Shown here one piece after another: positions 11,362 to 22,833 of a stretch of DNA of 64,000 bases. The stretch spans positions 5,152,148 to 5,216,147 of the forward strand of contig CM030931.1 of the NCBI GenBank assembly GCA_018136815.1. The letters are read 5' to 3'. Every line of letters begins with the position of its first letter. The first letter of the stretch is position 1. A program made the position numbers and the translations under genes. The DNA is from Isochrysis galbana. Its lineage: Eukaryota; Haptophyta; Isochrysidales; Isochrysidaceae. The notes below the pieces were generated by a model. That model made no database searches, was not told where the DNA came from, and was given only the letters and a program-made list of their open reading frames with translations.

Positions 11362-12646
11362 TCATGAATGAGGGATCGGCCAGCCCGGCTTCGAGCGTGC
11401 TGTTGTCTTATGGGAGCCCGAGGTCGTCATGAGGGGCGGGTCGATGGCCGTGGTTGATGGCTCCTCGAGCGTCTTATCCGAAGGCTCCGGGCTCATGGAT
11501 CGAGTCGAGTGGCTTAACATCTCCTCGGGCAGCACCATAGACTGTCGGTTGCTGGACAAGACCCGGAAGCCAGATGAAGAACGCATAGGGCCCGTGGGGC
11601 GGTGCACTTTCGGTGCGCTTGGAGGCGCGACCGACTGCAGCTCGCGTAATCGGTCGAGCGAGCCGCATAGCAGATCCCAACGGTCCCTCGCCGACATAGG
11701 CAAGTTACTCATGGCGCGATCGGACAATGACAGCGACCCAAGAGCCGCCGTGTTTCGCGAGGTAGCCGTCGGCTGTCTTTTTCGTACGAAGCTGATGAGC
11801 ACCATACCGCGCTCCTTGATGACATTGGACAGCATGATGGTGATAGTGGCAAATGTCGCGGCAAAAGTCTCCATCGCTAAAACGGCCAATGTTTTATCGT
11901 GACCTGAGCATCGAGACGTGGCCGCGCAGTGAGAGGTACACCAAGAGTTCAGGCTAGTGCGGGTCGTTAGTCCTCACCCGTGAAGCGCATGGCCAACGCG
12001 CCGATAATGATGAGGCGGGCCAAGATGCTTGACAGGTAGTAGATCCGAGTATGGCACAACTGCTCGTTTGCCCTTATCAGCGAGCTTAAGGCCCTGCGAG
12101 CAAATTCTGGGGGTCAGAAGATGCGCTCTTGCTCCGTGGTGGGCCATGAACACGAGCCTTCTCTCACCAGGCGTATCCAAGCGTTTCAGTCCCGAGGACA
12201 GCCACTGTCACAGAGCGGTAGACCGTCAGCACTATGTTTCCCTTGTTGATGTAGGTGCCGAATATGGCTATCGCGAGCACGAACACACAGACGTATGCCT
12301 CGACGCAGCGCATAATGAAGGCTCTGTTGGTCTCCTTGAGCGTCAGCATGCGCGGCAACGAATACCTAAGCTGCCACGTCTCCAGTATGCCCGTGATGGA
12401 GAGCAGTTGCGCAAGACAGTTGAAGGCAAGTTTCCAGTAGTCACGAGAGTGCGGGAATGCGGCAATGAAGAGGATGCAAGGGATTGCGGCGAAGAAGAAG
12501 ACAGCGTGCCACGCCTGAACTGCCAGCTTGAGGTAGGCATTCTGGTTGTTGGCTGCGAATCTCGCAAAGACGAGCGAGGCTAGCGGCGAGAGGACGACGA
12601 GGCTGACGATGAGGACGGCTTCGCTGGGGGAGAGCTCGAGGCTCAT
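11362..12646 (-). CDS. seven-helix membrane protein, paralog B
   Basis: Three exons (12646-12168, 12093-11978, 11903-11362) give 378 residues; both introns are 74 bases and GT-AG. About seven hydrophobic segments are visible (residues ~8-28, 38-65, 70-92, 113-133, 140-163, 180-200, 207-228). They are followed by a roughly 140-residue tail rich in Ser, Arg and Pro that should face the other side of the membrane. The intron positions (inside a Trp codon, then inside a Gly codon) and the EQLC motif match the gene at 1532-2869, so the two arose by duplication although overall identity looks low. I prefer the Met at 12646, because upstream in-frame sequence is low-complexity. Family and function are not recognised; seven helices plus a tail would fit a receptor or transporter, but that is only a guess. 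Confidence 0.68.
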
Positions 12647-12689
12647 CGCTGCAGGATCTCTGCCTCTCCCTCCGTCCCTCCCTCCCTCC

Positions 12690-13041
12690 ATCGTTCTCTC
12701 CCACGCTCCCTCTCTCCCCCCCCCTTCCCTCGCACGTTTTCTCTCGCAGCCCCGATTCGCTGGATCCCCCCCCTCCCCCCATCTTCTCCTCTCTCTGCTC
12801 TCCCTCTTTCTTCTCTGTCTTCCCCCCCTCCCCTCTTCCCCGCTCTCCCCTTCTGATCTCCCCTCTTCCTTCCCCCCTCCCCCTCCCTCCTCGCACCCTT
12901 TCTGTCCCGGACCCCCCCCCCGCGCCCCTTCCTCCCCCCCCCCCGCCTCTATCTCGCCTAGACCTCTGGAAGAAGAAGATAAACACGTCTCCGCTCTCCT
13001 TCCTACAGCCGCCGGCCCCTCGCCTGGCCTATTCTAAAGTA

Positions 13042-13113
<72 letters not shown>

Positions 13114-13155
13114 CTCTCTCTCTCTCTCTCGTCTCTCTCTCTCTCTCTCTCTGAG
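12690..13155. repeat. pyrimidine tract and (CT)n arrays upstream of paralog B
   Basis: The plus strand is almost pure C and T from about 12690 to 12960. It is followed by long (CT)n arrays at 13036-13155 broken by single G bases. Placed just upstream of the minus-strand start codon at 12646, the first part probably belongs to the promoter or 5'UTR. Confidence 0.7.
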
Positions 13156-13394
13156 GAGGAGGAAGAGAGAATCTGGGGAGGAGAGAGACTATGAGTTCCT
13201 CTCACGAGGAGTTCTATGTTTCTCTTGCACTCTCACGGAGAGAAATCCTCGCGCTCTCATCCCCCCACCCCTTCGGCGAACTCTCACGCCGCGGGGGGGG
13301 GAGGGTTCTTCCTACCAGAGTAAGAGGGTCCGGATATCCCTTCTCACGTGGGGTGGTCTCACAGCTCTGGGAGGGGGGGAGGGGGCGGGCGCGG

Positions 13395-13402
13395 GCGGCT
13401 TC

Positions 13403-13490
<88 letters not shown>

Positions 13491-13506
13491 CCTCCCTCCC
13501 TCCCAC
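13395..13506. repeat. (CT)n microsatellite
   Basis: An imperfect CT array of about 110 bases. It creates long spurious Ser/Leu and Arg/Glu reading frames on both strands, which were ignored. Confidence 0.8.
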
Positions 13507-14429
13507 CCTCCCGGTCCCACGCGCGGGGGGGCAAGGCGCGCGCGAATCTGGTTTCCTCCCAATGAAATCTCGTCGGGGAGCAGAGAGAACGTGGGATTCC
13601 CCAACGGTGAAGCGCCCGTTATTGACAGGTCTGACGCCACGTCGGCGGTCAATGCGGGGCAGCCGAGCCTCCTGCTCAGATCAGGTTTTCGCCAGATGGT
13701 GGGCGCGTGCCCGCATCTTCCCGGTGCCCGGTGGTGCACTTTTCGACGATCGCCGACGGTTGGGAAGGGCAACGCCGGGCGGACACGGGTCCCAAGGCGT
13801 CGGCTCGACTCTCGGTGAACTGGATGGACCAGATTCACGTCCAAAAACAAAAGACCACGGACCGCAGGTCGTGCGACTGCGTTCGCCACTTGACCCCTCG
13901 TGAAGGAATGGGCGCGTGTCTGAACGTCGGAACGAGTACGAGAGGCAGGAGGCAGGAGGCAGGAGGGAGTAAAAGAGGGAGTTAGAGGGGGGGAAATCAA
14001 AAGTGGGACTTCGTGTGTACCTCGAATCGTCGACATCGCTACACCGCTAACTGTAACTGTGCTCTGATGATTGTAGTAGGCCGGTCACTCACGCTTTTTA
14101 ACCACTATTTTCCATCCCTCCTGGGTGTCCAAGGATTCCCCAGGGACCCCCCTTACCTGCCCCCCAGACCCCCCCCCCCCCCCCGCGAACCCCCTCTACC
14201 CCACGAAAATCCATGGCGTCGGTGAGTGACTCCCCCGCCTTGTCCGGCCCATGGAGGTCTATTTTGGGAGAATGGGAGGATTGCGCGCGTGAGGGAATCA
14301 AAGCAGTGAATGTCGGGCGAATCCCCATAAGAAACGCGGAGGTTCCGCGTCGGCCGATCGCCGGCTGTCGGCCTCGCAATGGCTGCCAGCTGGTGAGGAG
14401 CCCAAGCTCAAGCCCCCCTCGCGAGGGAT
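13507..14429. other. intergenic, no gene seen
   Basis: GC-rich DNA with homopolymer C and G runs (for example 14168-14186). A short stretch near 13885 (CCCCTCGTGAAGGAATG) recurs near 39953, so part of it is probably an old repeat. No gene supported. Confidence 0.35.
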
Positions 14430-15182
14430 GTGGGAGGTCCCTGGTGGGTCGCACGCTCGATCTCGAGGGTCGCACAGTCCGGTAGTGACATACCCCCGCC
14501 CATCGCGCCGCAGGCATACGATAATTCGACACGGCCCGACCTCCATGAGGCCGGCCCCTGGGACGCTGGCGAGCGCTGGCGAGCGCTGCCAGAAGTTCAG
14601 GCCCTCATGGAGGCCGTTCGCCGAGGCGAGCGCATTGAGCCCACGGCTCATGTGCAAGCTCGGCCCGATGGTGGCCTGCGCTGGACTCATGCATACGCGC
14701 TTCATGCGTACGCCAAGTCCAGCGCAGCAGAGGCCAAGGCACAGGGTCGCACAGGAGAGTTCACTAATGCGGCAGTGATACTCTGCCGTGCGATCCTGTG
14801 CCCTGTGCCTGTCTACCGACTCAGTGGTGGCCCCGCGAGGTCTCACTGAAGTGGCTTCACACGCGGAGAAGGCGTGCGCAATGCACATTGAGCGTTCGCG
14901 CAAGGCGAGCGCACACGCCTTGGAGGTTGCTCAGCGGCGCGTGCGAAAGTGTGTGGGCGCCGATCCGGCAAGGCTGGCGGCAGCGAAGGCAGCGTTGGCA
15001 GCTGTGCAGCTGTCGTGCAGGATCAGCATGAGCTGTATCAAATGGCCATCACCGGCGGCGGTGGCGGCGGCAGCGGCAGTAGCGAAGGCAGCTGTGGCGG
15101 AGGAAGGGGCGGCGGCGGTGACAGCAGCGGTGGTGGTGATAGCGGCGGCGGTGAACCAACACCTAGGAATTTGGACACTTAA
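14430..15182 (+). pseudogene. decayed hypothetical coding sequence
   Basis: Protein-like sequence runs through three frames. The first (to about 14785) includes PWDAGERWRALPEVQALMEA and RRGERIEPTAH. The second (about 14836-15010) is Ala/Arg/Lys-rich and helical. The third (about 15010-15182) reads VQDQHELYQMAITGG, then a Gly/Ser-rich tail ending NLDT. The switch from the second to the third frame falls on an 8-bp tandem duplication (GCAGCTGT twice, ~14999-15014); removing one copy would join the frames. I read this as a broken gene or retroelement remnant of unknown type. Confidence 0.35.
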
Positions 15183-15489
15183 GTGTCGCCATGTGAACAG
15201 TTGTGAACACCCACTTTCCTAATTTACCTTGAACACCTGATTTTGAAAGTGTATTTGGCCCAGTTGGGCCCGTGAACGTTCACGCACAACCCCTGGCACC
15301 AAGTGCAAGACTTCAATTTCAATCAACTACAGCAAGCCACCCTCCACCCTCAACATCCACCTTGGGGTGCCTAATGGCTAATGGCTACTCAGCGCACAGC
15401 CTTCACCGTTTCTTCACCTGCAACTCCATGCACCTGCATGCAGCTGCACTACAGCTTCACCCATAACCCATATGCCCAGCATATTCCCA

Positions 15490-15790
15490 GAATGCAAAAT
15501 TTCTTAAGGCTAGAGGGGAGAGTGAGCGTGCCCTCTGCCGTGCCAACCAAGTATAAACTTAGTTGTAAACGAAGACGGAGCGGAAAGGATATGCGATCGA
15601 GGTGGTCGCTCGAGAAATCTGCTACTGTGGGCGTTACCTAGGTGGTACCAAATGTGAAGGCAACCGACCTTGGTTGGGGCTTGGGGGGGGGGCACCACAG
15701 AGCCCGAGCGATGTCTAAGCCCGTGACCTCTATCCCTCTATAAGTGTACGGGGGGGAGGTCACCTGACGGCGGCGGAGTAAAGGCCCCGC
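15490..15790. repeat. fragments of two dispersed repeats
   Basis: AACCAAGTATAAACTTAGTT (about 15546-15566) is the reverse of the end motif of the repeat at 718 and 50095. The stretch 15695-15775 (GTCTAAGCCC, a TATCCCTCTA box, then CACCTGACGGCGG) matches 50630-50695. No gene seen. Confidence 0.45.
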
Positions 15791-16186
15791 GGGGCTCGTG
15801 GGGGTAGCTTTAAGGGGCGTTGAATGTTGAATGCGTGCGTGCGTAAGCGTGAGAGTAGTGAGCCGCGATGGCTGCGTGGGGCGATAGCATTGAGAATTCT
15901 TTTGCTCGTAGTGGCGCCATTCGTCCACTCACGGTGGGCACCACGACACGAATGAAGGATGTACATCCGTGCGCCTAGGACATACGGAATTACTAGCCCC
16001 TCTGCGGACGTTTGTGCGCATGCTGCCTCGCTGCCACGTGATAGGGAAATGGAGGCGTGAGCAAGTGGCGGGGCGCATGCGATGGAGATCACCCACCACA
16101 CCTAGCAGAAATCATGAGCGGAGCTTCGACCACAGCATCTTCATGTCTCACACCAAGAATGCGGCGCGCGTGCGCCGCACGGGTCG
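15791..16186. other. 3' flank of the ABC1K gene, no gene seen
   Basis: Short DNA between repeat fragments and the stop codon of the ABC1K gene. No coding pattern is seen outside that gene. Confidence 0.35.
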
Positions 16187-19100
16187 TCATAGAGCAGGGC
16201 TTTGCGGTCGCCTCCCACCCAGCTCAGTTCGGAGGTAACCCAGCGCCCGCGTCGCCTGCACTTCGGCCAGCCGGCCGATGATGCGCAGCCCGAACTCGCG
16301 CATCTCTCGCTGGTTCTCACGCAGCACAGGCGCAAGAGCCTGGAGCTGCTGAAACGACTCGGCTGTGCCGGCACGCGCGAGAAAATCGCTGGGAGCGGTG
16401 TTGCCAAGAAAAAAGGTGACCAATTTACGGACGGACGCGACAACCTGTGGCGGGAGGGAGTGGTGGCACGGTCGTTGCGCATCAAGCGCCTCGACGACAA
16501 GCGCGCACGCAGCGTCGCGATTTGGGGCCGCCGGCTGACCTTCTCGTCCTGCTCCGTGAGCGGCGGTGCGAGAGTTGGCGCTAGCTCCCGCAGCGGCCCT
16601 AGAGGGAGGGCCACGAGCGGCGTGATCCTTGCCGCTCCCGGCAAAGCGCCCAGCTGCGCCGCGAGTGTGTACACAGCTTCGCGCGAGAGGGCGTCTGTCG
16701 CCATCACAATCTCGTCGAGAAGGAAATCACGGAAGTATTGGCCATCAGCTGAGAAGAAGAAGCGAAGTGCGTCACGGGCGCGGGACGCTTCGGCGGCGGA
16801 AAGCGAAGCCGTGTTCAGTCGGCGCGAGTCGCCCGCATCGGCAAGGCGGGACGCCTCAGCAGGTCCACGCAGCGCCGAGTTGTCGTGCTTGGGCGCAGCC
16901 GTGCCGCCCATCGTTGCGAGACGAGGGTCGGCTGTCGTCAGTGGGCTGGCGCTTGGGACGGCGCGAGTCCCGATCAGGCTCCCTGCGCTACCCATGTCGA
17001 CTGAACCACGCACGCCGTCCACCTGTGCACAACCGAGGCAAGTCAAGTCAGAAGCGGGCTGCGGCTCGTCGAGCCGTCACGCCGCAATAGAGTGGTATCG
17101 CTAGGTATAGGGAGGACGCGGGCGGCGGGAGCATGCACTCGCGACCGCACAGCAGCTTGCATCCGGTGCGAGATGGGGGGTGGGAGGCGAAGCGAGGGCG
17201 TGTGTCAATTTTGGTTACGGGGCGCTACGGATACTCGCGTTGCACCTTGAACGCGGAGCCGTCGCCGTAGTCCTTGACTGCGACGAACTTCTCGAGTGCT
17301 TGGAGGAGGTCGATCATGCGGTCGGCGTCAAACTGTGCCAGGGCACGCGAGAGTGTGAGCAAATGAGGCACAGCATCGTTGCTCCGGCCGCAAGGTGCGG
17401 ACGTCACGGCGCCAAGGGAAGTCGGGAAACGAGCGGTGGTGTCCGCATTACCTGCTGCGACGGGCCGTAGACCATGTAGCGGAGGGCGGAGCGCAGTCGG
17501 GGCGACTCGTCGGTGAGGAGGCGCTTCGAGATGTACGGGTAGGCCTCGTCGACGATGGCAAACTGCGCAGAGGGAATGCAGGCATGATGATCTAACGCGT
17601 CGATTGCAGAGCATGAGGATGCGCCCGCCCGCGCGGTGCACCTGCGGGTTGCCCTTGAGCGCGATGCCCTCAAGGACGCCGATTGCGCGGATGATGAGCG
17701 CGAAGTACGGAGGTATGCGGAAAGGGAACTTGAACGTGATCTGCCCGCAGCAGCACGCATGTGGGGGAGGGCGGGGTCAAGCGGTGTAGGTCCGAAGGGG
17801 GACAAGGGGGGCAACTGTTCACCTCGGCTAGGTCGGCTGCAAGCTCCTGAAAGTTGATCGATTTGGCGCCGCCGCCAGCTAGCGCCGCGTCAAAGACGCG
17901 TGCGAGTGCTGGTACGATGGGCTCCGTGTCGACACCCTCGGGGATGAATTCGAGATTGACAAAGTCCTGTCCAATCTCCGAATAGTCCCGGTTGATGAGG
18001 TGGGCGATGGCCTCAATCATGCCATACCTACACAAGGACACGAGGTTACCTGTCTGAGGGCCGGTCCTGGCGTGCACGCGCATGCACACGACCGTCGCTG
18101 CGCGGGGCGGCCTCACTTTTGGTTGTCGGTGATGGTCGTCATCAGGCCGAAATCGAGGATGACTAACCGCCCATCAGGCGAGCGCAGCATGTTACCCGGG
18201 TGCGGATCAGCGTGGAAGAAGCCCGTCTCGAGCAACTGGGTGAGGTACACCACGACGCCGAGATTGACGAGCTCACCCACATTGCTAGCGTTGGACTGCG
18301 TGCGCGGAGAGGCGGGGAGGGTGTAGTAGGGGTGGCGAGCTGGATGGGGCGGGCGACGCGAGGAGCGCTACGGCGTGGATGCGGCGGGCGCGCGCCTGTG
18401 AGAGCTTTTCGCCGTAAACCCATTCGGCCACATGGACGCGGCGCGTGGTGAGCGCAGGGTAATTCTTTGGGATGACGACGCGGGGCAGCCGTGCCATGTC
18501 CGCGCGGATGCGCTCGCCGTTGGCACACTCGAGGTTGTAGTCAAGCTCGGAGTAGAAGTTGGGCGCGAACTCGTCAATCAGTTCGACGACGTCGAGGCGC
18601 GACGTGAGTGGCGTGCGGCGTAGGAGGAAGCCCAACTGGCGTGCAAGGTACAGATCGAGCGAGACCGTCTCGAGAACGAAGGGGCGCTGCACCTTGACAG
18701 CGACCTCCTCGCCAGTGGAGCGGAGCACCGCCTTGTAGACCTGGCCAAGCGAGGCGGCGGCGACAGGCTCGTCCGAGATCTCGGAGAATATATCGGACGG
18801 GTCGCGCCCAAGCTCCTCGCGGATGGTGGCCATCGCGAGCTGCGTGTCGAACGAGGGCACCTTGTCGCACAGTTGCTGCAGCTCGACCATTGCCTTGGGA
18901 GAGAGGATATCGGGTCGAATCGAAAGTGCTTGGCCTAGCTTAATAAAGAAGGGCCCGAGCGACACGATGATCTCGCGTAGCTGCCGCACTTGCGCAACCT
19001 CGGCTTCCGAGCCGGCGCGCAGCTGACCGCTCGCCGCTGCCCATGCGACGCCACACAGCCAGCCGAAAGAGGTGGAGATCACCTGCCCGACGCGCGTGGC

Positions 19101-20582
19101 TACGGCGGCCGGCCGGCGGCGGAAGTAGGCCGCGAGACGCTCCGGCTCGTATGTGAGCGGCAGCGCGTCAGTACCGGAGCCGCGCTCCATCTCGACCACC
19201 TAGGAAGTGAGCCAGCGGGCAGACGGTCGGCTACGGCGAAAACGCAAGGAACTGGGGTGGCCTCAAGGGCCGGTGAGGCGCCAACAACGCCGTGCTAAAA
19301 AGATAAAGGGAGAAAGCCAAAGGCTTTAAAGCGAGAGGCAGAGAGATGCATGGAGGGAGCGGCAGGGCTGAGGTGATAATCGGAAGAGAACTGCGTGATG
19401 CGAGTGGCGCGCAGCGAGCCGTGAGAGGTTAGGAGAGAAGAATGCCGCAGTCAAGAGTCAAGGAGCATTGGACTGGGTCTTATGTGGAGGAGAGATGCAA
19501 GGCAACTGAGGGGCCCGCTGTGGCAAGCAGAGCGGGGCAGGCTTCGCCCGCCTCAAGAGAGACAATGAATCAGCAAGAGGCAAAGAGGGGATTTGCTGTG
19601 GCCAAAAGGGGCCGAAAAGGGGCCGCCGCTTGAGCAGGACTAGGGAGAGGCAAGAACAGGCGCGCACCGCGCTCCAAGAGAACAATGATGCCGGCTCGGC
19701 TCTTCAGTGAGAGCGCGAACTGGTGCGCTGCCCCTTCCCCCCCCCCACCCCCCACCCCGCCCGAGAGCGCGAACTGGTGGGCAGCCCCCCCCCTCACCCA
19801 CCCCACCCCCTTCCCCTCCATCTCCACCCACACACTCACCAGCACCATCCACTCTAGTCAAGTAGGAATAGAGGGCTTGGGCAAAGAAGACAAGGAGCCA
19901 TGAAAGAAAGAAGACGGGAGAGTGGTAGGGCCAGAAGAGAAGAGGGAAGCGAGACAGGGAGGGAGAGTGCGGCATGGCAGGTAGGACACGACACTGGAGG
20001 GATGGAGAGATGGGACGCAGGAGAGCCTGCTCGGAGTGGTAAAGAGCGCCGGGGGCGCGGTAAAACGCCGGGGGTGCAGTAAAGAGCGCCTAGGGTGCAG
20101 TGGCAGAGCGCCGGGGGCGCAGGAAAAGCTCCGTGGGGCAAAGCGCCATGGGCGCAGAAAAGAGCGCCGGAGGCGCAGGAAAGAGCTCCGTGAGCGCAGG
20201 AAAGAGCGCCGGGGGCGCAGGAAAGGCTTGGCGCTACCTGAAGCCTAGTTGATGCGGCAGCTTGAGCATCGTCATTGAGGTTCGTCCCTCGCAGGGCATT
20301 GACCATGGCGAGTGAGTCGGCGTCGAGCATATCAAGCGAGGGTGGGGACGGCATCTGCGCCCGCGGCCGCCCGCCCCTCGCCGGTGCCGAGAGAGAGAGA
20401 GGGAGAGGAGACGAGAGAGAGAGAGAGAGCGGAGGAGGAGAGAGCTTCTCTCTGCGAGAGTGCGGCACGGAGAGCGGCGCGAGAAGGGAAGACGAGGGCG
20501 AGAAAGAGGCCGAGGCGCGGGGAACCATGCGCACCAGCGCAGGGGAGAGGAGAGGGAGCAGGGAGAGCAGAGAGAGACCCAT
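16187..20582 (-). CDS. plastid ABC1K1-type atypical kinase with bipartite targeting leader
   Basis: Nine exons (20582-20238, 19199-18396, 18295-18117, 18027-17823, 17740-17642, 17562-17452, 17332-17246, 17022-16540, 16444-16187) join in phase to 856 residues. Exon 1 gives a hydrophobic signal peptide (SLLSLLPLLSPALV), then a Ser/Pro-rich, basic transit-like region, as expected for import into a complex plastid. The body follows the plant ABC1K1 (PGR6) pattern: MERGSG.DALPLTY, the KLGQ motif near residue 202, AAASLGQ, the VAVKVQRP lysine, GFFHADPHPGN and LDFGL. Downstream come FRIPPYFALIIRAIGVLEG, AYPYISKRLLTDESPRLR and a C-terminal FFREFLLDEIV-like segment (here YFRDFLLDEIV). Plant ABC1K1 acts at plastoglobules on prenylquinone metabolism; the same role here is inferred. 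Intron 2 starts with GC instead of GT (GC-AG). The two C-terminal exons are longer than in plants. Confidence 0.88.
20035..20232. repeat. minisatellite, ~20-bp unit, in ABC1K intron 1
   Basis: About ten imperfect copies of a unit like AGCGCCGGGGGCGCAGGAAA. Each unit contains a small GC palindrome (GCGCC...GGCGC), so the transcript could form a chain of hairpins. It lies inside the first intron (20237-19200) directly after the splice donor. The intron also holds two copies of GAGAGCGCGAACTGGTG near 19709 and 19763. Confidence 0.8.
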
Positions 20583-20954
20583 GGCTGCCGCCACTCTCTC
20601 CCTCGTAGTGCGAGGGGGGCGACCAAGTCTCTCAGGGAGAGGGGCATTGGTTTATTCACATAGATGGGCCAAATATTCAGTGAACGGATTGTTTCCTTGG
20701 TCCCACTTCTCTACGAGTTGCGTCTGCCCCCCCCCCCGCCCCCACGAGTCGCCCGCGGTGCTCCCGTTGGAGAATGAATAAAACGCCTCAATACCTTTAA
20801 TCGGCCAATGATGCAGTCGGGGGGATTTGTTACGCGGCGTGATGTAGACATCGGAGATCTGGCAGCTTTTCAGCCTCTTTCAAGTAGAATCTAAGCCTGT
20901 TCCCGTGAATCCACGACTGCGTCAGCGGGTGATCTCGAGAGCAGCCTCTCTGCG

Positions 20955-21042
20955 CCGAGGAGGAGAGAAGAGAAGAGAAGAGAGAGAAGAGAGAGAGAGA
21001 GAGAGACGAGAAAGACGAGAGAGAGAGAAGAGAGAAGAGAGA

Positions 21043-21094
<52 letters not shown>

Positions 21095-21095
21095 G
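20955..21095. repeat. (GA)n-rich tract
   Basis: Imperfect GAGA/GAAGA array. A second, shorter GA tract lies at 20392-20450 inside ABC1K exon 1, where it encodes a Ser/Leu-rich stretch of the leader. Confidence 0.75.
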
Positions 21096-22163
21096 CCATC
21101 TCGTTTCGTGGAAGATTCGTGGCGCGGCCGAAGTTGAGGGAGCACATTTTACTTTGTACTGCTCGGTACCTCCTCCCAACTAAAGAAAGTCTTTTGTCTG
21201 TGTACTGTACAGTGGATGGACAGCCTGTAGCCATGTGTAGTATTCAGTCTCGTCGTATAATAATCTAACTGAGCATTAGTACCACTACTCTCACTAGCCC
21301 GGTACTAACACGACAGCCCTCAGCGCACCTGCCCGTACACCTTGGCGCGTGCTGTTGACACAGATACATACACCTATGCCTATGCCCCCCTCCACATCTC
21401 CCCCCTCGCAAGCCCCCGCCCGGCTCCCATTCTAACTCCCCACAAGTTAAAATGAGGGAAAACCCATTGAGGCGGACCGGTCGACGCCGGCCGACTCTCC
21501 CGGAAAAAGCACCGGGGGGGGGGGGGGAGGAACCTCTCGTCGACAAAGAGGATCAGCCCTTCCAGCTCGCGCCGTGAGCAGTTCTCGAGAAATAAACGAC
21601 TGCGAGTCGAGTAGCCTGTGCCACCTTCAGGATACTCTCCTCGAGCTTGAGCCGCTCCCTTCTCTCTCCCGCCTGTCGCCGGCCGCCCCCTACCCGTTTG
21701 CTAACGCAAACGGGGCCTGTTTCTAACCGCACTCCATCGAGGGGGGTGCAAACCCCCCCCTCTCCCTCTCTCCATTCTCTCCCAATAAAAATTTTTTCCA
21801 ACTGGGAAGGTGCTGGTCCGAAGTTTTTTCTTCAGTGAAGGTGCAGGTGAAGGTGAGAGTACAGGAACTGCAGGTGCAGGTGAAGACACGGTGAACGGGG
21901 CGCGCTGGGCGGCCAGTAGCCCGCCAAGGTGGCTGTTGATCGTGTTCGCGTGGGATTGCAAGTTGCGAGCCAAAATTGATCAAGTGGTGGGGCACACCAC
22001 CCATGTTATCGGAAAAAATAAGCAGGCACCTGCACTGCACACACACTCCTTCACTCCAACTGCGGCATCGACGCCACATACAGCTGCGGAGCCCGCGCGC
22101 GCACATCGAATCCCGCGCGCACACACCCGTTCTATTCAACACAAGATCCTCAAGCTGATTCAT

Positions 22164-22565
22164 TCACTTATGCATGGGATAGTTGCTGTTAACTTCGCTG
22201 AGGGCGCGGAGTGTGTCGACTGTGAGAATAGAGGACGTGGCGTCGAATTTCACGTTGAAAACGATCATGGAAGCGCGAGAAATGCAGGCCTTCTTCAGCT
22301 TGGTTCTGCCACCTTCCTGCTCCTTCGTGAGGGCGAATGAGCCCCAGAGGCCCCCAGCAGGCGAGAAGGACGTCTGCGAGTAGTGAGTGCAGTATGCGGT
22401 GAGGTCCGTCGTTGTGGGGCATGCATTGGCCGCCAAATTCTCCACCTTCCACAAGTCCACGCCACCTGACTGGTGAGCGGCGATAACGAAGTCTCCCGGG
22501 AAGACGCGAGAGTGCCGGTAGGTGCTCGGCTCATCAGAGTCGCGCAGGGTCGCAGGGTCAGCCTG
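22164..22565 (-). CDS. C-terminal exon of an unknown element-encoded protein
   Basis: After an acceptor (CGCCTACAG) a frame of 133 residues runs to a stop at 22164. It contains FPGDFVIAAHQSGGVDLWKV, and later TSFSPAGGLWGSFALTKEQ. The layout (a short beta-type module with F.I/V...WKV, then a linker and a hydrophobic end) resembles small reader-like modules often found at the C-termini of transposon proteins. This is a resemblance only. A separate minus-strand frame just upstream (22797-22690) ends in VDFWKAALA and may be an earlier exon. Family not recognised. Confidence 0.35.
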   Translation of the reverse strand, partial: QADPATLRDSDEPSTYRHSRVFPGDFVIAAHQSGGVDLWKVENLAANACPTTTDLTAYCTHYSQTSFSPAGGLWGSFALTKEQEGGRTKLKKACISRASMIVFNVKFDATSSILTVDTLRALSEVNSNYPMHK

Positions 22566-22833
22566 TAGGCGCGCTTCTTGGCTGCCAACTCTCTCTACGA
22601 CTGTTCAGTGCTCACAACAGGGTCGTATCCGGGGGGCACGAGGGTGTGCCTCCTCGGAATCTGAGGGCGCCGCGCGCGCGCGCGCTCACGCGAGGGCGGC
22701 CTTCCAGAAGTCGACCTCGCGCGCGCTCCCTTCCCACGCGAGGATGCGCACCTCGACGCCCGCGCGGCGCAGGGCGGCGCGGTCACGCAATCCGAAACCA
22801 CATCCGAAAAAAATATTACTATTGTGATAAACC

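Noticed and set aside
13359-14036. 225-residue minus-strand ORF
   Set aside because: Much of it is translated CT microsatellite (Arg/Glu repeats); the rest has no family features.
20035-20232. Regular short repeats considered as a CRISPR array
   Set aside because: Units are contiguous and imperfect with no unique spacers, and the host is a eukaryote. It is a minisatellite.
19854-20594. 246-residue minus-strand ORF that extends ABC1K exon 1
   Set aside because: Beyond 20238 it reads through a splice donor into the minisatellite; joining to the exon at 19199 gives the conserved kinase start.
21810-22340. 176-residue plus-strand ORF at the left end of the 3-kb element
   Set aside because: No family features, and its 3' part is antisense to a better minus-strand exon (22565-22164).
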